DNA of 64,000 nt, taken from NCBI RefSeq assembly GCF_900996235.1, contig NZ_CAAJGM010000285.1:124001-188000 (forward strand), in the 5' to 3' direction. The notes under the pieces were generated by a model. It did no database searches. It had not been told where the DNA came from and saw nothing but the letters and a program-made list of their open reading frames with translations. Both the position numbers and the translations under genes were made by a program. The stretch is from Paraburkholderia sp. BCC1885 (GTDB taxonomy: Bacteria; Pseudomonadota; Gammaproteobacteria; Burkholderiales; Burkholderiaceae). Below are positions 47,698 to 56,902 of this stretch, piece by piece. Numbering within the stretch: the stretch's first letter is position 1; each line of letters starts with the position of its first letter.

Positions 47698-48894
47698 TTG
47701 TTGAATTCCTTGCTTGATTTCCTTGCCCACGGTTTGTTGCGCTTCTCGTGGTGGCAACTCGTGGTGTACACGCTCGTGGTGACGCACATCACGATCATCG
47801 GCGTGACGGTGTATCTGCACCGCCACCAGGCGCACCGTGCCCTCGAACTGCATCCTGCCGTCAGTCATTTTTTCCGCTTCTGGCTGTGGATGACCACCGG
47901 CATGCTGACCGGTCAGTGGGCCGCGATTCACCGTAAGCACCACGCCAAGTGCGAGACCGAAGAAGATCCGCACAGCCCGCAAACGCGCGGTATCTGGAAG
48001 GTGCTGCTGGAAGGCGCCGAACTCTACCGCTCGGAAGCGAAGAACGAAGAAACCATGCGCAAGTTCAGTCACGGCACGCCGAACGACTGGATGGAACGCA
48101 ACGTCTACACGAAGTACCCGATTCTTGGCGTGAGCCTGATGATGGTGCTGAACGTCGCGCTGTTCGGCCTTGTCGGCCTGACGGTGTGGGCCGTGCAGAT
48201 GATCTGGATTCCGTTCTGGGCGGCTGGCGTCGTGAATGGTCTCGCGCACTTCTGGGGCTATCGCAACTTCAATTCGGCGGATGCGAGCACCAACATTTTC
48301 CCGTGGGGCATCCTGATCGGCGGCGAAGAACTGCATAACAATCACCACACGTATGCGACGTCGGCCAAGCTGTCGAACAAGTGGTACGAGTTCGATATCG
48401 GCTGGATGTACATCCGCATCATGTCGGCGTTCCGTCTGGCCAAGGTCAAGAAGATTGCGCCTACGCCGCGTCTGACGACCGGCAAGCTCGTGCTCGACCA
48501 GGACACCTTGCAAGCCGTGCTGGCCAATCGCTATGAAGTGATGGCCCGTTACGGCAAGGCGCTCAAGCGCGCCTATCGTCAGGAACTGGCGCATCTGAAG
48601 GAAGTGGGTGCGCGCGAGAAGTATCAGGTGATGCGTGGTGCACGCAGCTGGTTCCATAAGGAAGAAGCCGGCCTCGACGAGCCGCAGAAGCGTCAGTTGC
48701 CGCAGATTTTCGCCAACAGCCAGAAGCTGCGCACTTATATCGAGTTGCGCAACGAACTTGCGGCCATGTGGGAACGTTCGAATGCTTCGCGTGAACAATT
48801 GCTCGTGCAATTGCAGGATTGGTGCCATCGCGCTGAACAGAGCGGCATCAAGGCGTTGCAGGAGTTTGCGACGCGCCTGCGTCGCTATGCCTGA
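47698..48894 (+). CDS. membrane acyl-CoA/fatty acid desaturase
   Basis: A 398-residue integral membrane di-iron desaturase. The three histidine boxes are HRHQAHR, HRKHHAK and NNHHTYA, with hydrophobic segments before and between them. It introduces a cis double bond into acyl chains and so adjusts membrane fluidity. The last 120 residues form a long charged helical tail (ANRYEVMARYGKALKRAY). The start is TTG, one of two consecutive TTG codons at 47698 and 47701, following AGGTAAACTGCC; no ATG is available before the first histidine box. An intrinsic terminator follows. Confidence 0.92.
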   Translation: MLNSLLDFLAHGLLRFSWWQLVVYTLVVTHITIIGVTVYLHRHQAHRALELHPAVSHFFRFWLWMTTGMLTGQWAAIHRKHHAKCETEEDPHSPQTRGIWKVLLEGAELYRSEAKNEETMRKFSHGTPNDWMERNVYTKYPILGVSLMMVLNVALFGLVGLTVWAVQMIWIPFWAAGVVNGLAHFWGYRNFNSADASTNIFPWGILIGGEELHNNHHTYATSAKLSNKWYEFDIGWMYIRIMSAFRLAKVKKIAPTPRLTTGKLVLDQDTLQAVLANRYEVMARYGKALKRAYRQELAHLKEVGAREKYQVMRGARSWFHKEEAGLDEPQKRQLPQIFANSQKLRTYIELRNELAAMWERSNASREQLLVQLQDWCHRAEQSGIKALQEFATRLRRYA

Positions 48895-48951
48895 GTCACT
48901 GCACTGAGCAAGGCCACAACGCGCGAAATCCATTAAAATTTCAGCACGTCC

Positions 48952-48983
48952 AAAACCCCGCATTGGCGGGGTTTTGCTTTTTT
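48952..48983 (+). terminator. intrinsic terminator after the desaturase gene
   Basis: AAAACCCCGC (48952-48961) pairs with GCGGGGTTTT (48966-48975), loop ATTG, then GCTTTTTTT. It is a typical rho-independent terminator. Confidence 0.95.
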
Positions 48984-49062
48984 AGGCCGCATAAAACGTC
49001 GGACGCTACGGATACGACGCACGCACGGCGCTAAGCGGCGCATCAGCAGGGCAGAGGGGATC

Positions 49063-50202
49063 ATGAATCAGCAGGCGATCAGGAGCGTCGAATACGACCG
49101 GCCGCAGCCGCAAGGTTTGACGTGCGGCATCGGCCAGGCGTGGGCGAAGGTGCCGGACGTGCCGTCGGCAGAAGAGAAGGTCGCGCTCAAGGCGCGTATT
49201 CGCGCATTGCTCGAGCGTGAGAAAGCGGTGCTCGTCGCGCATTACTACGTCGATGCGGAACTGCAGGAACTGGCCGACGAAACCGGCGGCTGCGTGGCGG
49301 ACTCGCTGGAGATGGCGCGTTTCGGCCGCGATCACGAAGCGCAGACGCTGGTCGTGGCCGGCGTGCGCTTCATGGGCGAGACTTCGAAGATTCTCAGTCC
49401 CGGCAAGCGTGTCCTGATGCCGGATCTCGATGCAACCTGCTCGCTCGATCTGGGCTGCCCGGCCGACGAATTCTCGGCATTCTGCGATGCGCACCCCGAT
49501 CGCACGGTGGTGGTCTACGCGAACACGAGCGCGGCCGTGAAGGCACGGGCGGACTGGATGGTGACGTCGTCGATCGGCCTTGAGATCGTCGCTGACCTGC
49601 ACGCGCGCGGCGAAAAAATCATCTGGGCGCCGGATCGTCACCTCGGCAGCTACATCCAGAAAAAGACCGGCGCGGATATGCTGCTGTGGCAAGGCTCGTG
49701 TCTCGTGCACGACGAATTCAAGGGCATCGAACTCGACCTCTTGCGCGAGCAATATCCGGACGCCAAGGTGCTCGTACACCCCGAGTCGCCGGCGAGCGTT
49801 GTGGCGCTGGCTGACGTCGTCGGTTCGACGACGCAACTGATCGACGCCGCGCAACGGCTCGACGCGAAGCACTTCATCGTCGCAACAGACCTCGGCATTC
49901 TGTACAAAATGCGTCTCGCCGCGCCCGGCAAAACCTTCATCGAAGCGCCGACGGCCGGCAACAGCGCAACCTGCAAGAGTTGCGCGCATTGTCCTTGGAT
50001 GGCCATGAACGGTCTGGCGAATCTCGCCGACGTGCTGGAGCGCGGTCACAACGAAATCTTCGTGGATCGCGCGGTGGGCGAACGGGCGAAGCTGCCGATC
50101 GACCGCATGCTCGACTTCGCGGCGCGCCACAAAAAACGTGTACAAGCGAGCGGCGATCTCGCAAAAGACACGACTTTGTTTTCGAACGTGGGGGCGGCGT
50201 AA
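49063..50202 (+). CDS. nadA: quinolinate synthase A
   Basis: A 379-residue 4Fe-4S enzyme that condenses iminoaspartate with dihydroxyacetone phosphate in NAD synthesis. VLVAHYYVDAELQELAD is the conserved opening. The cluster cysteines are probably those in PDLDATCSLD, GCVADSLEMARF and KSCAHCPWMAMN. AGGGGATC precedes the ATG. The stop overlaps the nadC start by one base. nadB, which supplies iminoaspartate, lies nearby on the other strand. Confidence 0.96.
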   Translation: MNQQAIRSVEYDRPQPQGLTCGIGQAWAKVPDVPSAEEKVALKARIRALLEREKAVLVAHYYVDAELQELADETGGCVADSLEMARFGRDHEAQTLVVAGVRFMGETSKILSPGKRVLMPDLDATCSLDLGCPADEFSAFCDAHPDRTVVVYANTSAAVKARADWMVTSSIGLEIVADLHARGEKIIWAPDRHLGSYIQKKTGADMLLWQGSCLVHDEFKGIELDLLREQYPDAKVLVHPESPASVVALADVVGSTTQLIDAAQRLDAKHFIVATDLGILYKMRLAAPGKTFIEAPTAGNSATCKSCAHCPWMAMNGLANLADVLERGHNEIFVDRAVGERAKLPIDRMLDFAARHKKRVQASGDLAKDTTLFSNVGAA

Positions 50203-51113
50203 TGGCAGCGGTTGAACAGAATCACGTGCGGCACGCGGTCGATGCGGTGTCGCCGTTGTTTGCAGAAGTGCGCGCGCAGTACGGCGCGGCGTTCGACGCG
50301 GCGCTCGCGCGTAACGTTGCCGACGCGCTCGCGGAAGACGTGGGCGCCGGCGATCAAACCGGCCGCCTCGTACCTGCCGATGAATTGCGCGATGCGCGCA
50401 TCATCGTGCGTGAAGACGCGGTGCTGTGCGGCGTGCCGTGGTTCAACGAGGTGATGCGCCGCGTCGATGCGCGCATCGAGGTCAAGTGGTGCTATCGCGA
50501 AGGCGATCGCATGTCGGCTGACACGCCGGTTTGCGAGCTGCGCGGTCCGGCTCGCGCGCTGCTCACAGCCGAGCGCAACGCGCTGAATTTCCTGCAGATG
50601 CTGTCAGGCGTGGCGAGCGTGACGCGGCGTTACGTCGATGCCATCAGCCATACTCAGGCGCGCATTCTCGATACGCGCAAGACGCTGCCGGGGCTGCGGC
50701 TCGCGCAGAAGTACGCGGTGCGGGTGGGCGGCGGGGCCAATCAGCGGCTCGCGCTTTATGACGGCATCCTCATCAAGGAAAACCATATCGCGGCGGCGGG
50801 CGGCGTGGGCGCGGCGATGGATGCCGCGCTTGCCTTGAATGCGGGCGTGTCGATCCAGATCGAGGTTGAGACGCTGGCGCAACTCGAAACGGCCTTGACG
50901 CACGGCGCTCAATCTATTCTGCTCGATAACTTCTCGTTCGACGCCATGCGCGACGCCGTGCGTCTCACGGCGGGGCGCGCGGTGCTGGAAGTGTCGGGTG
51001 GTGTGAACTTCGAAACGGTGCGGACGATTGCGGAAACCGGCGTCGATCGCATTTCGATTGGCGCATTGACGAAGGACGTGCGCGCCACGGATTACTCGAT
51101 GCGGATTGTTTGA
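50202..51113 (+). CDS. nadC: nicotinate-nucleotide pyrophosphorylase (carboxylating)
   Basis: A 303-residue quinolinate phosphoribosyltransferase, the step after NadA. ALAEDVGAGDQTG is the N-terminal signature. ERNALNFLQMLSGVAS, DTRKTLPGLRLAQKYAVRVGGGANQR and LIKENHI are the substrate-binding blocks, and VEVSGGVN-type LEVSGGVNFETV the phosphate site. The ATG overlaps the nadA stop (TAATG), which fixes the start. Confidence 0.96.
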   Translation: MAAVEQNHVRHAVDAVSPLFAEVRAQYGAAFDAALARNVADALAEDVGAGDQTGRLVPADELRDARIIVREDAVLCGVPWFNEVMRRVDARIEVKWCYREGDRMSADTPVCELRGPARALLTAERNALNFLQMLSGVASVTRRYVDAISHTQARILDTRKTLPGLRLAQKYAVRVGGGANQRLALYDGILIKENHIAAAGGVGAAMDAALALNAGVSIQIEVETLAQLETALTHGAQSILLDNFSFDAMRDAVRLTAGRAVLEVSGGVNFETVRTIAETGVDRISIGALTKDVRATDYSMRIV

Positions 51114-51180
51114 TTTTTTGCGTGGGGCAAGGAATGCGGCACATGCGGCATTCCACGCATCGATGCCATTGCGGCAGACA

Positions 51181-51222
51181 AAGGCCATCGCACCTGAGAC
51201 GGGCGATGGCCTTGTTGCTTTT
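51181..51222 (+). terminator. intrinsic terminator after nadC
   Basis: AAGGCCATCGC (51181-51191) pairs with GCGATGGCCTT (51203-51213) and is followed by GTTGCTTTT. It lies between the convergent nadC and nadB stops. Confidence 0.8.
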
Positions 51223-51291
51223 CACGCGGGTTGCCGAGGATTCCGGCAGTACGGAGAGAAAACCGCGTTCATCCAAACCGCACCACACGCC

Positions 51292-52890
51292 TCAAACGTT
51301 GCGATTCCGCACATTTTCCGGCGACAACACCGTCGGCAAAGCCTTCGGCAGCGCGGCCGGCCAGTCGCGGCTGAAGTGCAGGCCGCGGCTCTCGCGCCTG
51401 GAGCGGGCGCTATCTACGATCAACGACGCGACGTCGACCAGATTGCGCAATTCGAGCAGATCGCGGCTCACCTTGAAGTGCGAGTAGTACTCGAGGATTT
51501 CTTCGCGCAGCAGCGCAATGCGATGCCTCGCGCGCGCCAGCCGCTTGTCCGTGCGCACGATGCCGACGTAATTCCACATCAGGCGGCGCAGTTCGTCCCA
51601 GTTGTGGGCCACCACCACTTCCTCGTCCGGATCGGACACGCGGCTCTCGTCCCAGTCCGGTAGCGGCGCGTGGGCCGCGGGGCTGAAACCTTCCGCTTCG
51701 ATGGCGGCTGCGGCGGAACGGCCTATTACCAGGCACTCCAGCAGCGAGTTGCTGGCGAGGCGATTAGCGCCATGCAATCCGGTGCAGGAGGTCTCGCCGA
51801 CGGCATACAGGCCCGACAGGTCGGTGCGGCCCGCCAGATCCGTGACGACGCCGCCGCAGGTGTAGTGCGCAGCCGGCACGACCGGAATAGGCTCTTTGGT
51901 GATGTCGATGCCGAATTCCTGGCAGCGCGCCAGAATCGTCGGAAAGTGTTCCTGCAGGAACGCAGCCGGCTGGTGACTGATATCCAGATACACGCAGTCG
52001 ATGCCACGCTTCTTGATCTCGAAGTCGATCGCCCGCGCAACGATGTCGCGCGGCGCCAGTTCGGCGCGTTCGTCGTGTTGTGGCATGAAGCGCGTGCCGT
52101 CCGGCAGCCTCAGGATGCCGCCTTCGCCGCGCACCGCTTCCGAGATCAGGAAGGATTTGGCGTAGGGATGGAACAGGCAGGTTGGATGGAACTGGATGAA
52201 TTCCATGTTCGAGACGCGGCAGCCGGCGCGCCAGGCCATGGCGATGCCGTCGCCCGTCGCGGTGTCCGGGTTGGTGGTGTAGAGATACACCTTGCCGGCG
52301 CCGCCGGTCGCGAGCACCGTGTGCGGCGCTTCGATGGTGACCGTGCGGCCACTCTCCAGATCGAGCGCGTACAGCCCGTGACAGCGGCGTCCGGGCAGCC
52401 CCAGACGGTCCGACGTGATCAGGTCGATTGCATAGTGATTTTCGAGCAGCGTGATATTCGGATGACGGCGCACGCGCTCGCTCAACGTGGCGACCACCGC
52501 GTGGCCGGTGGCGTCCGCTGCGTGAATGATCCGCCGATGGCTATGTCCGCCTTCGCGCGTGAGGTGAAAGCCGAGTTCGGCGGCGTCGTCCCGGGTGAAC
52601 GGCACGCCTTGCGCAATCAGCCATTCGATAGCTTCGCGCCCGTGCTCGACGATAAACCGCGTGGCCGCTTCGTCGCACAGACCGCCGCCCGCGATCAGCG
52701 TGTCGCTGACATGGTTCTCGATGCTGTCCGCGGAATCCAGCACGGCGGCAATGCCCCCTTGCGCCCAGTCGCTCGCGCCTTCCGTCATGGAAACCTTGGC
52801 GATGACCGCCACCCGCCGTGTCTCTGCCAGATTCAGTGCAACACTCAAGCCGGCCAGGCCACTTCCGACAATTGCCACATCAAAATTCAT
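51292..52890 (-). CDS. nadB: L-aspartate oxidase
   Basis: A 532-residue flavoprotein that oxidises aspartate to iminoaspartate for NadA. The FAD fingerprint is DVAIVGSGLAGLSVALNLAE. LTREGGHSHRRIIHAADATG and EFIQFHPTCLF are substrate-domain motifs, and HGANRLASNSLLECLV the second FAD block. The C-terminal helical domain is complete. GGAG lies upstream of the ATG. It follows rpmB-rpmG on the same strand but a strong terminator lies between, so it has its own promoter. Confidence 0.96.
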   Translation of the reverse strand: MNFDVAIVGSGLAGLSVALNLAETRRVAVIAKVSMTEGASDWAQGGIAAVLDSADSIENHVSDTLIAGGGLCDEAATRFIVEHGREAIEWLIAQGVPFTRDDAAELGFHLTREGGHSHRRIIHAADATGHAVVATLSERVRRHPNITLLENHYAIDLITSDRLGLPGRRCHGLYALDLESGRTVTIEAPHTVLATGGAGKVYLYTTNPDTATGDGIAMAWRAGCRVSNMEFIQFHPTCLFHPYAKSFLISEAVRGEGGILRLPDGTRFMPQHDERAELAPRDIVARAIDFEIKKRGIDCVYLDISHQPAAFLQEHFPTILARCQEFGIDITKEPIPVVPAAHYTCGGVVTDLAGRTDLSGLYAVGETSCTGLHGANRLASNSLLECLVIGRSAAAAIEAEGFSPAAHAPLPDWDESRVSDPDEEVVVAHNWDELRRLMWNYVGIVRTDKRLARARHRIALLREEILEYYSHFKVSRDLLELRNLVDVASLIVDSARSRRESRGLHFSRDWPAALPKALPTVLSPENVRNRNV

Positions 52891-53040
52891 TTACTGCGTC
52901 TCCGTCACTTGATCAGCCGTTGCGGCCCGCGTCACCGCTCACCGCCAAACGAGAGAGGATACGCGCCGCACGGCGCGAGGGAAAGCTGGCCGAATGGCCA
53001 ACGGTGCGAGCGGGGGTGCAGGAAGAAGAAAACGCGCGCC

Positions 53041-53074
53041 AAAAACAAAAAGCCCCGCACGGATGCGGGGCTTT
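53041..53074 (-). terminator. intrinsic terminator after rpmG
   Basis: AAAGCCCCGCA (53049-53059) pairs with TGCGGGGCTTT (53064-53074), loop CGGA. The minus-strand transcript then ends in TTTTTGTTTTT. Confidence 0.95.
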
Positions 53075-53104
53075 CGTCTTCGTCAACAAACAGGAAGCAA
53101 GACC

Positions 53105-53272
53105 TTATTTGATCTTGGTTTCCTTGTACGGCACATGCTTGCGAACGACGGGATCAAACTTGCTGATCTCCATCTTTTCCGGCATGTTGCGCTTGTTTTT
53201 CGTCGTGGTGTAGAAGTGACCCGTGCCTGCGGTCGATTCCAGCTTGATCTTGTCGCGTGCGCCTTTTGCCAT
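53105..53272 (-). CDS. rpmG: 50S ribosomal protein L33
   Basis: A 55-residue ribosomal protein: it begins MAKGARDKIKLESTAGTG, contains FYTTTKNKRNMPEKME, and ends HVPYKETKIK, the standard L33 of proteobacteria (cysteine-free type). AAGGAG lies before two consecutive ATG codons (53275 and 53272); the second gives the canonical N-terminus. It is 10 bp downstream of rpmB, as in E. coli, and is followed by an intrinsic terminator. Confidence 0.97.
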   Translation of the reverse strand: MAKGARDKIKLESTAGTGHFYTTTKNKRNMPEKMEISKFDPVVRKHVPYKETKIK

Positions 53273-53282
53273 CATTTACTCC

Positions 53283-53516
53283 TTAGGCTTCACCGCGTGC
53301 GCGCAGATCTGCGAGCACAGCGTCGATACCGTTCTTGTCGATCAGACGCAGGCCGGCGTTCGAAACGCGCAGACGCACCCAACGGTTTTCGCTTTCCACC
53401 CAAATACGGCGGTTTTGCAGGTTCGGCAGGAACCGGCGCTTGGTTTTGTTGTTCGCGTGGGAAACGTTGTTGCCGCTCATCGGCGCTTTCCCAGTTACTT
53501 GGCATACGCGTGCCAT
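53283..53516 (-). CDS. rpmB: 50S ribosomal protein L28
   Basis: A 77-residue ribosomal protein starting MARVCQVTGKAPMSGNNVSH, with NKTKRRFLPNLQNRRIWVES in the middle and the usual C-terminal helix. Length and sequence match the L28 family. It is the first gene of the rpmB-rpmG operon. Confidence 0.97.
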   Translation of the reverse strand: MARVCQVTGKAPMSGNNVSHANNKTKRRFLPNLQNRRIWVESENRWVRLRVSNAGLRLIDKNGIDAVLADLRARGEA

Positions 53517-53793
53517 ATGAGAGCACTCCTAATACGCTAATTCTGAGTTCGGACGCCGCGAAAGTTATCCGGAAGGGCCGCGATGATGACTCAGTCGCTT
53601 ATCCGCCGGAAGGCCTTTGATGGCTTCGGAACAGGGTTGGAAACAGGCAAACCGGAATTCTAGCAGAAAAAAAGCCGATAAATCAAACCTTATTTGCGAT
53701 GCCGCCCGCAGGGCAACCACGGGACGAAGCTTGGGCGCAGTCGTATCGAGACGGGTTTCGCTGCGCCCAAATGCGTGCAAGTCGGCCTCCAAT

Positions 53794-54756
53794 TCACGCC
53801 CAGCCGGCGCGGGCAAACGAGAACGTCTCGTGCGCGCCGATCACCAGATGATCGACCAGATGGACGTCGATCAGCGCGAGCGTGTCGCGCAGCACCTGAG
53901 TCAGACGCCGGTCGCTGGCGCTGGGTTTGACTGCGCCGGAGGGGTGATTATGCGCCACGATCATGCTCGCGGCATTCGCGGAGAGGGCGCGGCGCACGAT
54001 TTCGCGCGGATACACCGCCATGCGCGTCAGCGAGCCGCGCGAGCTTTCTTCGGTGCTGATCAGACGGTGGCGCGCGTCCAGGAACAGGCACACGAAGACC
54101 TCGTGCGGCCGCGAGCCGATTAGCAGACGCAAATAGTCTTCGACGGCTTCGGGCGAATCAATCAACGGTTTCTCGCGCATTTTCTCGACGAGCGAGCGCC
54201 GCGCCAGTTCGAGGATGGCGAGCAACTGGGCGGTCTTGGCCGGCCCGACGCCAGGCAGTCCGTCAAAATCCGACGGGGTGGCGTCGAGCATCGCGCGCAG
54301 CGAGCCGAAGCGCTTTAACAGCGAGTGGGCGATGCCGAACACGTTGTGTCCCCGCAATCCCGAGCCGAGCACTAAGGCAACCAGTTCGGCGTCGGCGAGC
54401 GTGGCGGGGCCAAAATCGAGCAGGCGTTCGCGCGGCATGTCGCGCTTGCCGTGCGGGCGCCTGCGTCTGGCGCGCCGCGGCGGGTTCAATTCCGCTGCGG
54501 TCCATTCCGGCGCGATAGCCGCCAGCAGTTCCGTCTGGCGTCTGGACGGCGTGAGAAGAGCGCTCGCCCGGCGTGCTTGCCGCGCGGGCGCTTTCGTTTC
54601 CACGGTTTCTGAGCTTGCACCCGCATCCGCGCTCGCGGCTTTGAGTGCGCTCCGGCCGCGCCTGCCCGCCTTCGGGGTTGCGCGCCCGGCAAGCGTCAGC
54701 CCGCCGCTGTCGTCCATAGGATCGGCTGTTGTATCCACGCAGGCGTAATAGTCCAT
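53794..54756 (-). CDS. radC: RadC/JAB-domain DNA repair-associated protein with long N-terminal extension
   Basis: A 320-residue protein. Residues about 106-320 are standard RadC: MPRERLLDFGPATLADAELVALVLGSGLRG, a helix-hairpin-helix (FDGLPGVGPAKTAQLLAILEL), and the JAMM/MPN+ metal site (IVAHNHPSGAVKPSASDRRLT). Residues 1-105 are a basic, Ala/Arg-rich extension not found in most RadC proteins. GGAGAACC precedes the ATG at 54756, which supports the long form; an internal ATG near 54441 would give the classical length. The biochemical role of RadC is unsettled. It is divergent from fkpB. Confidence 0.9.
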   Translation of the reverse strand: MDYYACVDTTADPMDDSGGLTLAGRATPKAGRRGRSALKAASADAGASSETVETKAPARQARRASALLTPSRRQTELLAAIAPEWTAAELNPPRRARRRRPHGKRDMPRERLLDFGPATLADAELVALVLGSGLRGHNVFGIAHSLLKRFGSLRAMLDATPSDFDGLPGVGPAKTAQLLAILELARRSLVEKMREKPLIDSPEAVEDYLRLLIGSRPHEVFVCLFLDARHRLISTEESSRGSLTRMAVYPREIVRRALSANAASMIVAHNHPSGAVKPSASDRRLTQVLRDTLALIDVHLVDHLVIGAHETFSFARAGWA

Positions 54757-54946
54757 CTGATGGTTCTCCAGTTAGAGGCGAGAGAGTCCTCGCCTGCGGC
54801 GGCCGCGCAGATGACGCGTCCAAACCGTCGCTGCATATGTGGCTTACAATAGAACCTTTGCGCACGGCACCCCGACGGTTTGCCACCCGCACAGGCTGCG
54901 CCTTCGGCGCACGCGTGCAGCGCGTCCCGACTGAACGAGTTACTGC

Positions 54947-55402
54947 ATGAGCATCATCGACATCTCTGAAGTGAAACCCGGTTCGCACGTCACGCTCCAT
55001 TACCGGCTTTCGCTTGCCGATGGCGCCGAAGTCATCAACACCTTCACCGAAAAGCCGGCCACGCTCCTGCTGGGCGCCGGCCAACTGGCGCCGCCGCTGG
55101 AAGATATTTTGCTGGGTTTGAAGGTCGGGCACCATTCGACCTTTCAGCTAGCATCGGGCGAAGCCTTCGGCCCGCGCAATCCGGAATTGCTGCAGCGCGT
55201 CTCGCTTGCCACGCTGCGTGAAAACAGCATGATCGGTGAGGATTTTTCGCCGGGCGATCTCGTCGAATTCAATGCACCTGGCGGCGGACGCTACGCGGGC
55301 GTGTTGAAGGAAGTCGGCGAAACGTCCGCCCTGTTCGATTTCAATCACCCGCTCGCCGGCCAGGCGCTGGCGTTCGAAGTGAAAATCATCGGGATTCTGT
55401 AA
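54947..55402 (+). CDS. fkpB: FKBP-type peptidyl-prolyl isomerase, SlpA/FkpB
   Basis: A 151-residue cytosolic FKBP with an inserted-in-flap (IF) domain. VTLHYRLSLADGAEVINTF starts the FKBP fold, and LGAGQLAPPLEDILLGLKVG is the active-site helix. GEAFGPRNPELLQRV begins the IF chaperone domain. It helps protein folding with isomerase and chaperone activity. The ispH gene follows 2 bp later, a conserved pair. Confidence 0.93.
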   Translation: MSIIDISEVKPGSHVTLHYRLSLADGAEVINTFTEKPATLLLGAGQLAPPLEDILLGLKVGHHSTFQLASGEAFGPRNPELLQRVSLATLRENSMIGEDFSPGDLVEFNAPGGGRYAGVLKEVGETSALFDFNHPLAGQALAFEVKIIGIL

Positions 55403-55404
55403 AC

Positions 55405-56364
55405 ATGAGCACCACGGATACGACTCTGACTGAAGCCGAGATCCTGCTGGCGCAACCGCGCGGTTTTTGCGCGGGTGTCGATCGGGCCATCGAAATCGTC
55501 GAACGCGCGATCAAGCTGCACGGTTCACCTATCTACGTGCGCCACGAAATCGTTCACAACGCGTATGTCGTCGAGGATCTGCGCAAGAAGGGCGCCATTT
55601 TCATCGAGCAGCTCGAGGAAGTGCCGGCCGGCAACACCGTCATTTTCAGCGCGCACGGCGTGTCGAAAGACGTGCGGGCGGAAGCCGAGTCGCGTGGTTT
55701 GCGCGTCTATGACGCCACCTGTCCGCTCGTCACCAAGGTGCATATCGAAGTGGCAAAGATGCGCCAGGAAGGCTTCGACATCGTGATGATCGGCCACAAG
55801 GGCCACCCCGAGGTAGAAGGGACGATGGGGCAGGCGGCCGAGGGCATGTATCTGGTCGAAGATATCGAGGACGTGCAGGCGCTGCAGCTCGCCGATCCCG
55901 ACCGCATCGCCTTTGTCACGCAAACCACGCTGTCGGTGGACGACGCCGCCGAGATCATCGCCGCGCTCAAGGCCAAGTTTCCGGCCATCAAGGAGCCGAA
56001 GAAGCAGGACATCTGCTACGCCACGCAGAATCGTCAGGACGCGGTCAAGTTTATGGCGCCGCAATGCGATGTGGTGATCGTGGTGGGCAGCCCCAATAGC
56101 TCGAACTCGAACCGCCTGCGCGAAGTCGCCGAGAAGCGCGGGATCCCCTCCTATATGGTGGACTCGCCCGACCAGATCGATCCGGCGTGGATCGTCGGCA
56201 AGCGCCGCATCGGCGTGACCGCCGGCGCTTCGGCGCCGGAAGTGCTGGCGCAGGCCGTCATCGCCCGTCTGCGTGAGCTGGGTGTGCGCAATGTGCGCGC
56301 GCTCGAAGGGATCGAGGAAAATATCGCATTCCCGCTGCCGCGCGGTTTGGGTCTACCGGCCTGA
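55405..56364 (+). CDS. ispH: 4-hydroxy-3-methylbut-2-enyl diphosphate reductase
   Basis: A 319-residue iron-sulfur enzyme that makes IPP and DMAPP in the final MEP pathway step. The three cluster cysteines are in PRGFCAGVDRA, YDATCPLVTKVH and QDICYATQNRQ. The catalytic Glu-type loop is SPNSSNSNRLREVA nearby. Length is normal. It is tightly linked to fkpB and followed by an intrinsic terminator. Confidence 0.96.
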   Translation: MSTTDTTLTEAEILLAQPRGFCAGVDRAIEIVERAIKLHGSPIYVRHEIVHNAYVVEDLRKKGAIFIEQLEEVPAGNTVIFSAHGVSKDVRAEAESRGLRVYDATCPLVTKVHIEVAKMRQEGFDIVMIGHKGHPEVEGTMGQAAEGMYLVEDIEDVQALQLADPDRIAFVTQTTLSVDDAAEIIAALKAKFPAIKEPKKQDICYATQNRQDAVKFMAPQCDVVIVVGSPNSSNSNRLREVAEKRGIPSYMVDSPDQIDPAWIVGKRRIGVTAGASAPEVLAQAVIARLRELGVRNVRALEGIEENIAFPLPRGLGLPA

Positions 56365-56387
56365 CACTTCGCTGGTGTCTCTGTAAG

Positions 56388-56414
56388 AAAAGCGCGCCTC
56401 GGCGCGCTTTTTTG
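56388..56414 (+). terminator. intrinsic terminator after ispH
   Basis: AAAGCGCGCC (56389-56398) pairs with GGCGCGCTTT (56401-56410), a tight loop, then TTTT. It ends the fkpB-ispH transcript. Confidence 0.92.
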
Positions 56415-56902
56415 TGTCCGCTGTCTGGCCGTGAGTCCCGTTAATAAGTACCAGATCAAAAAACAGGCTCCTTTTCCGCCTCGGCGACACAAATTTTTTG
56501 CCCGCAGACGATTTTATTTTATCGTCCACCCATCGATCGATCCCCATTTAATTCACCGATATTCGTCCTCGGTTATTTTTGATGCACTAAAATTGTGCGA
56601 GTGAGCGGGGGCATATAGAAACGTAATACCTATTGTGCGGCGCGATGAAATCAGGGGCGAGCCGGGATCGCCGCAACACTTGATGCTGCTGGGGTCTACG
56701 GTGGTGCAACTGATGCACGAAAAAATGTCGCAACCGGGTTGCGCCTTTAGCGGGTTATTGCTCGCAAAATGCGGTTGCAATGCAGGAAAACCCTGCCGTT
56801 TCAACAATATTGCCCATCGCATAATTGGAGTTACAATGCGCGCGTTCTCAAGGCCTCTGGGTCTGGAGCAATGAATTTGGCAAGGCGCTGGAGACCTACT
56901 TA
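56415..56902. other. AT-richer gap upstream of the livK remnant
   Basis: No gene is supported in this 490-bp stretch. It is clearly more AT-rich than the flanking genes and holds short hairpins (GACGAT-N8-ATCGTC near 56505) and an NtrC-like dyad at 56583. It most likely preserves the regulatory region of the original liv operon. Confidence 0.5.
56583..56599. promoter_or_regulatory. NtrC-like binding site
   Basis: TGCACTAAAATTGTGCG matches 14 of 17 positions of the NtrC consensus TGCACCAWWWTGGTGCA and has matching half-sites. It lies about 320 bp before the livK remnant. A sigma-54 promoter downstream was not convincing. Confidence 0.45.

Noticed and set aside
56735..56760. Sigma-54 promoter upstream of the livK remnant
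   Set aside because: A GG-N10-GC spacing exists but the flanking consensus bases do not match.
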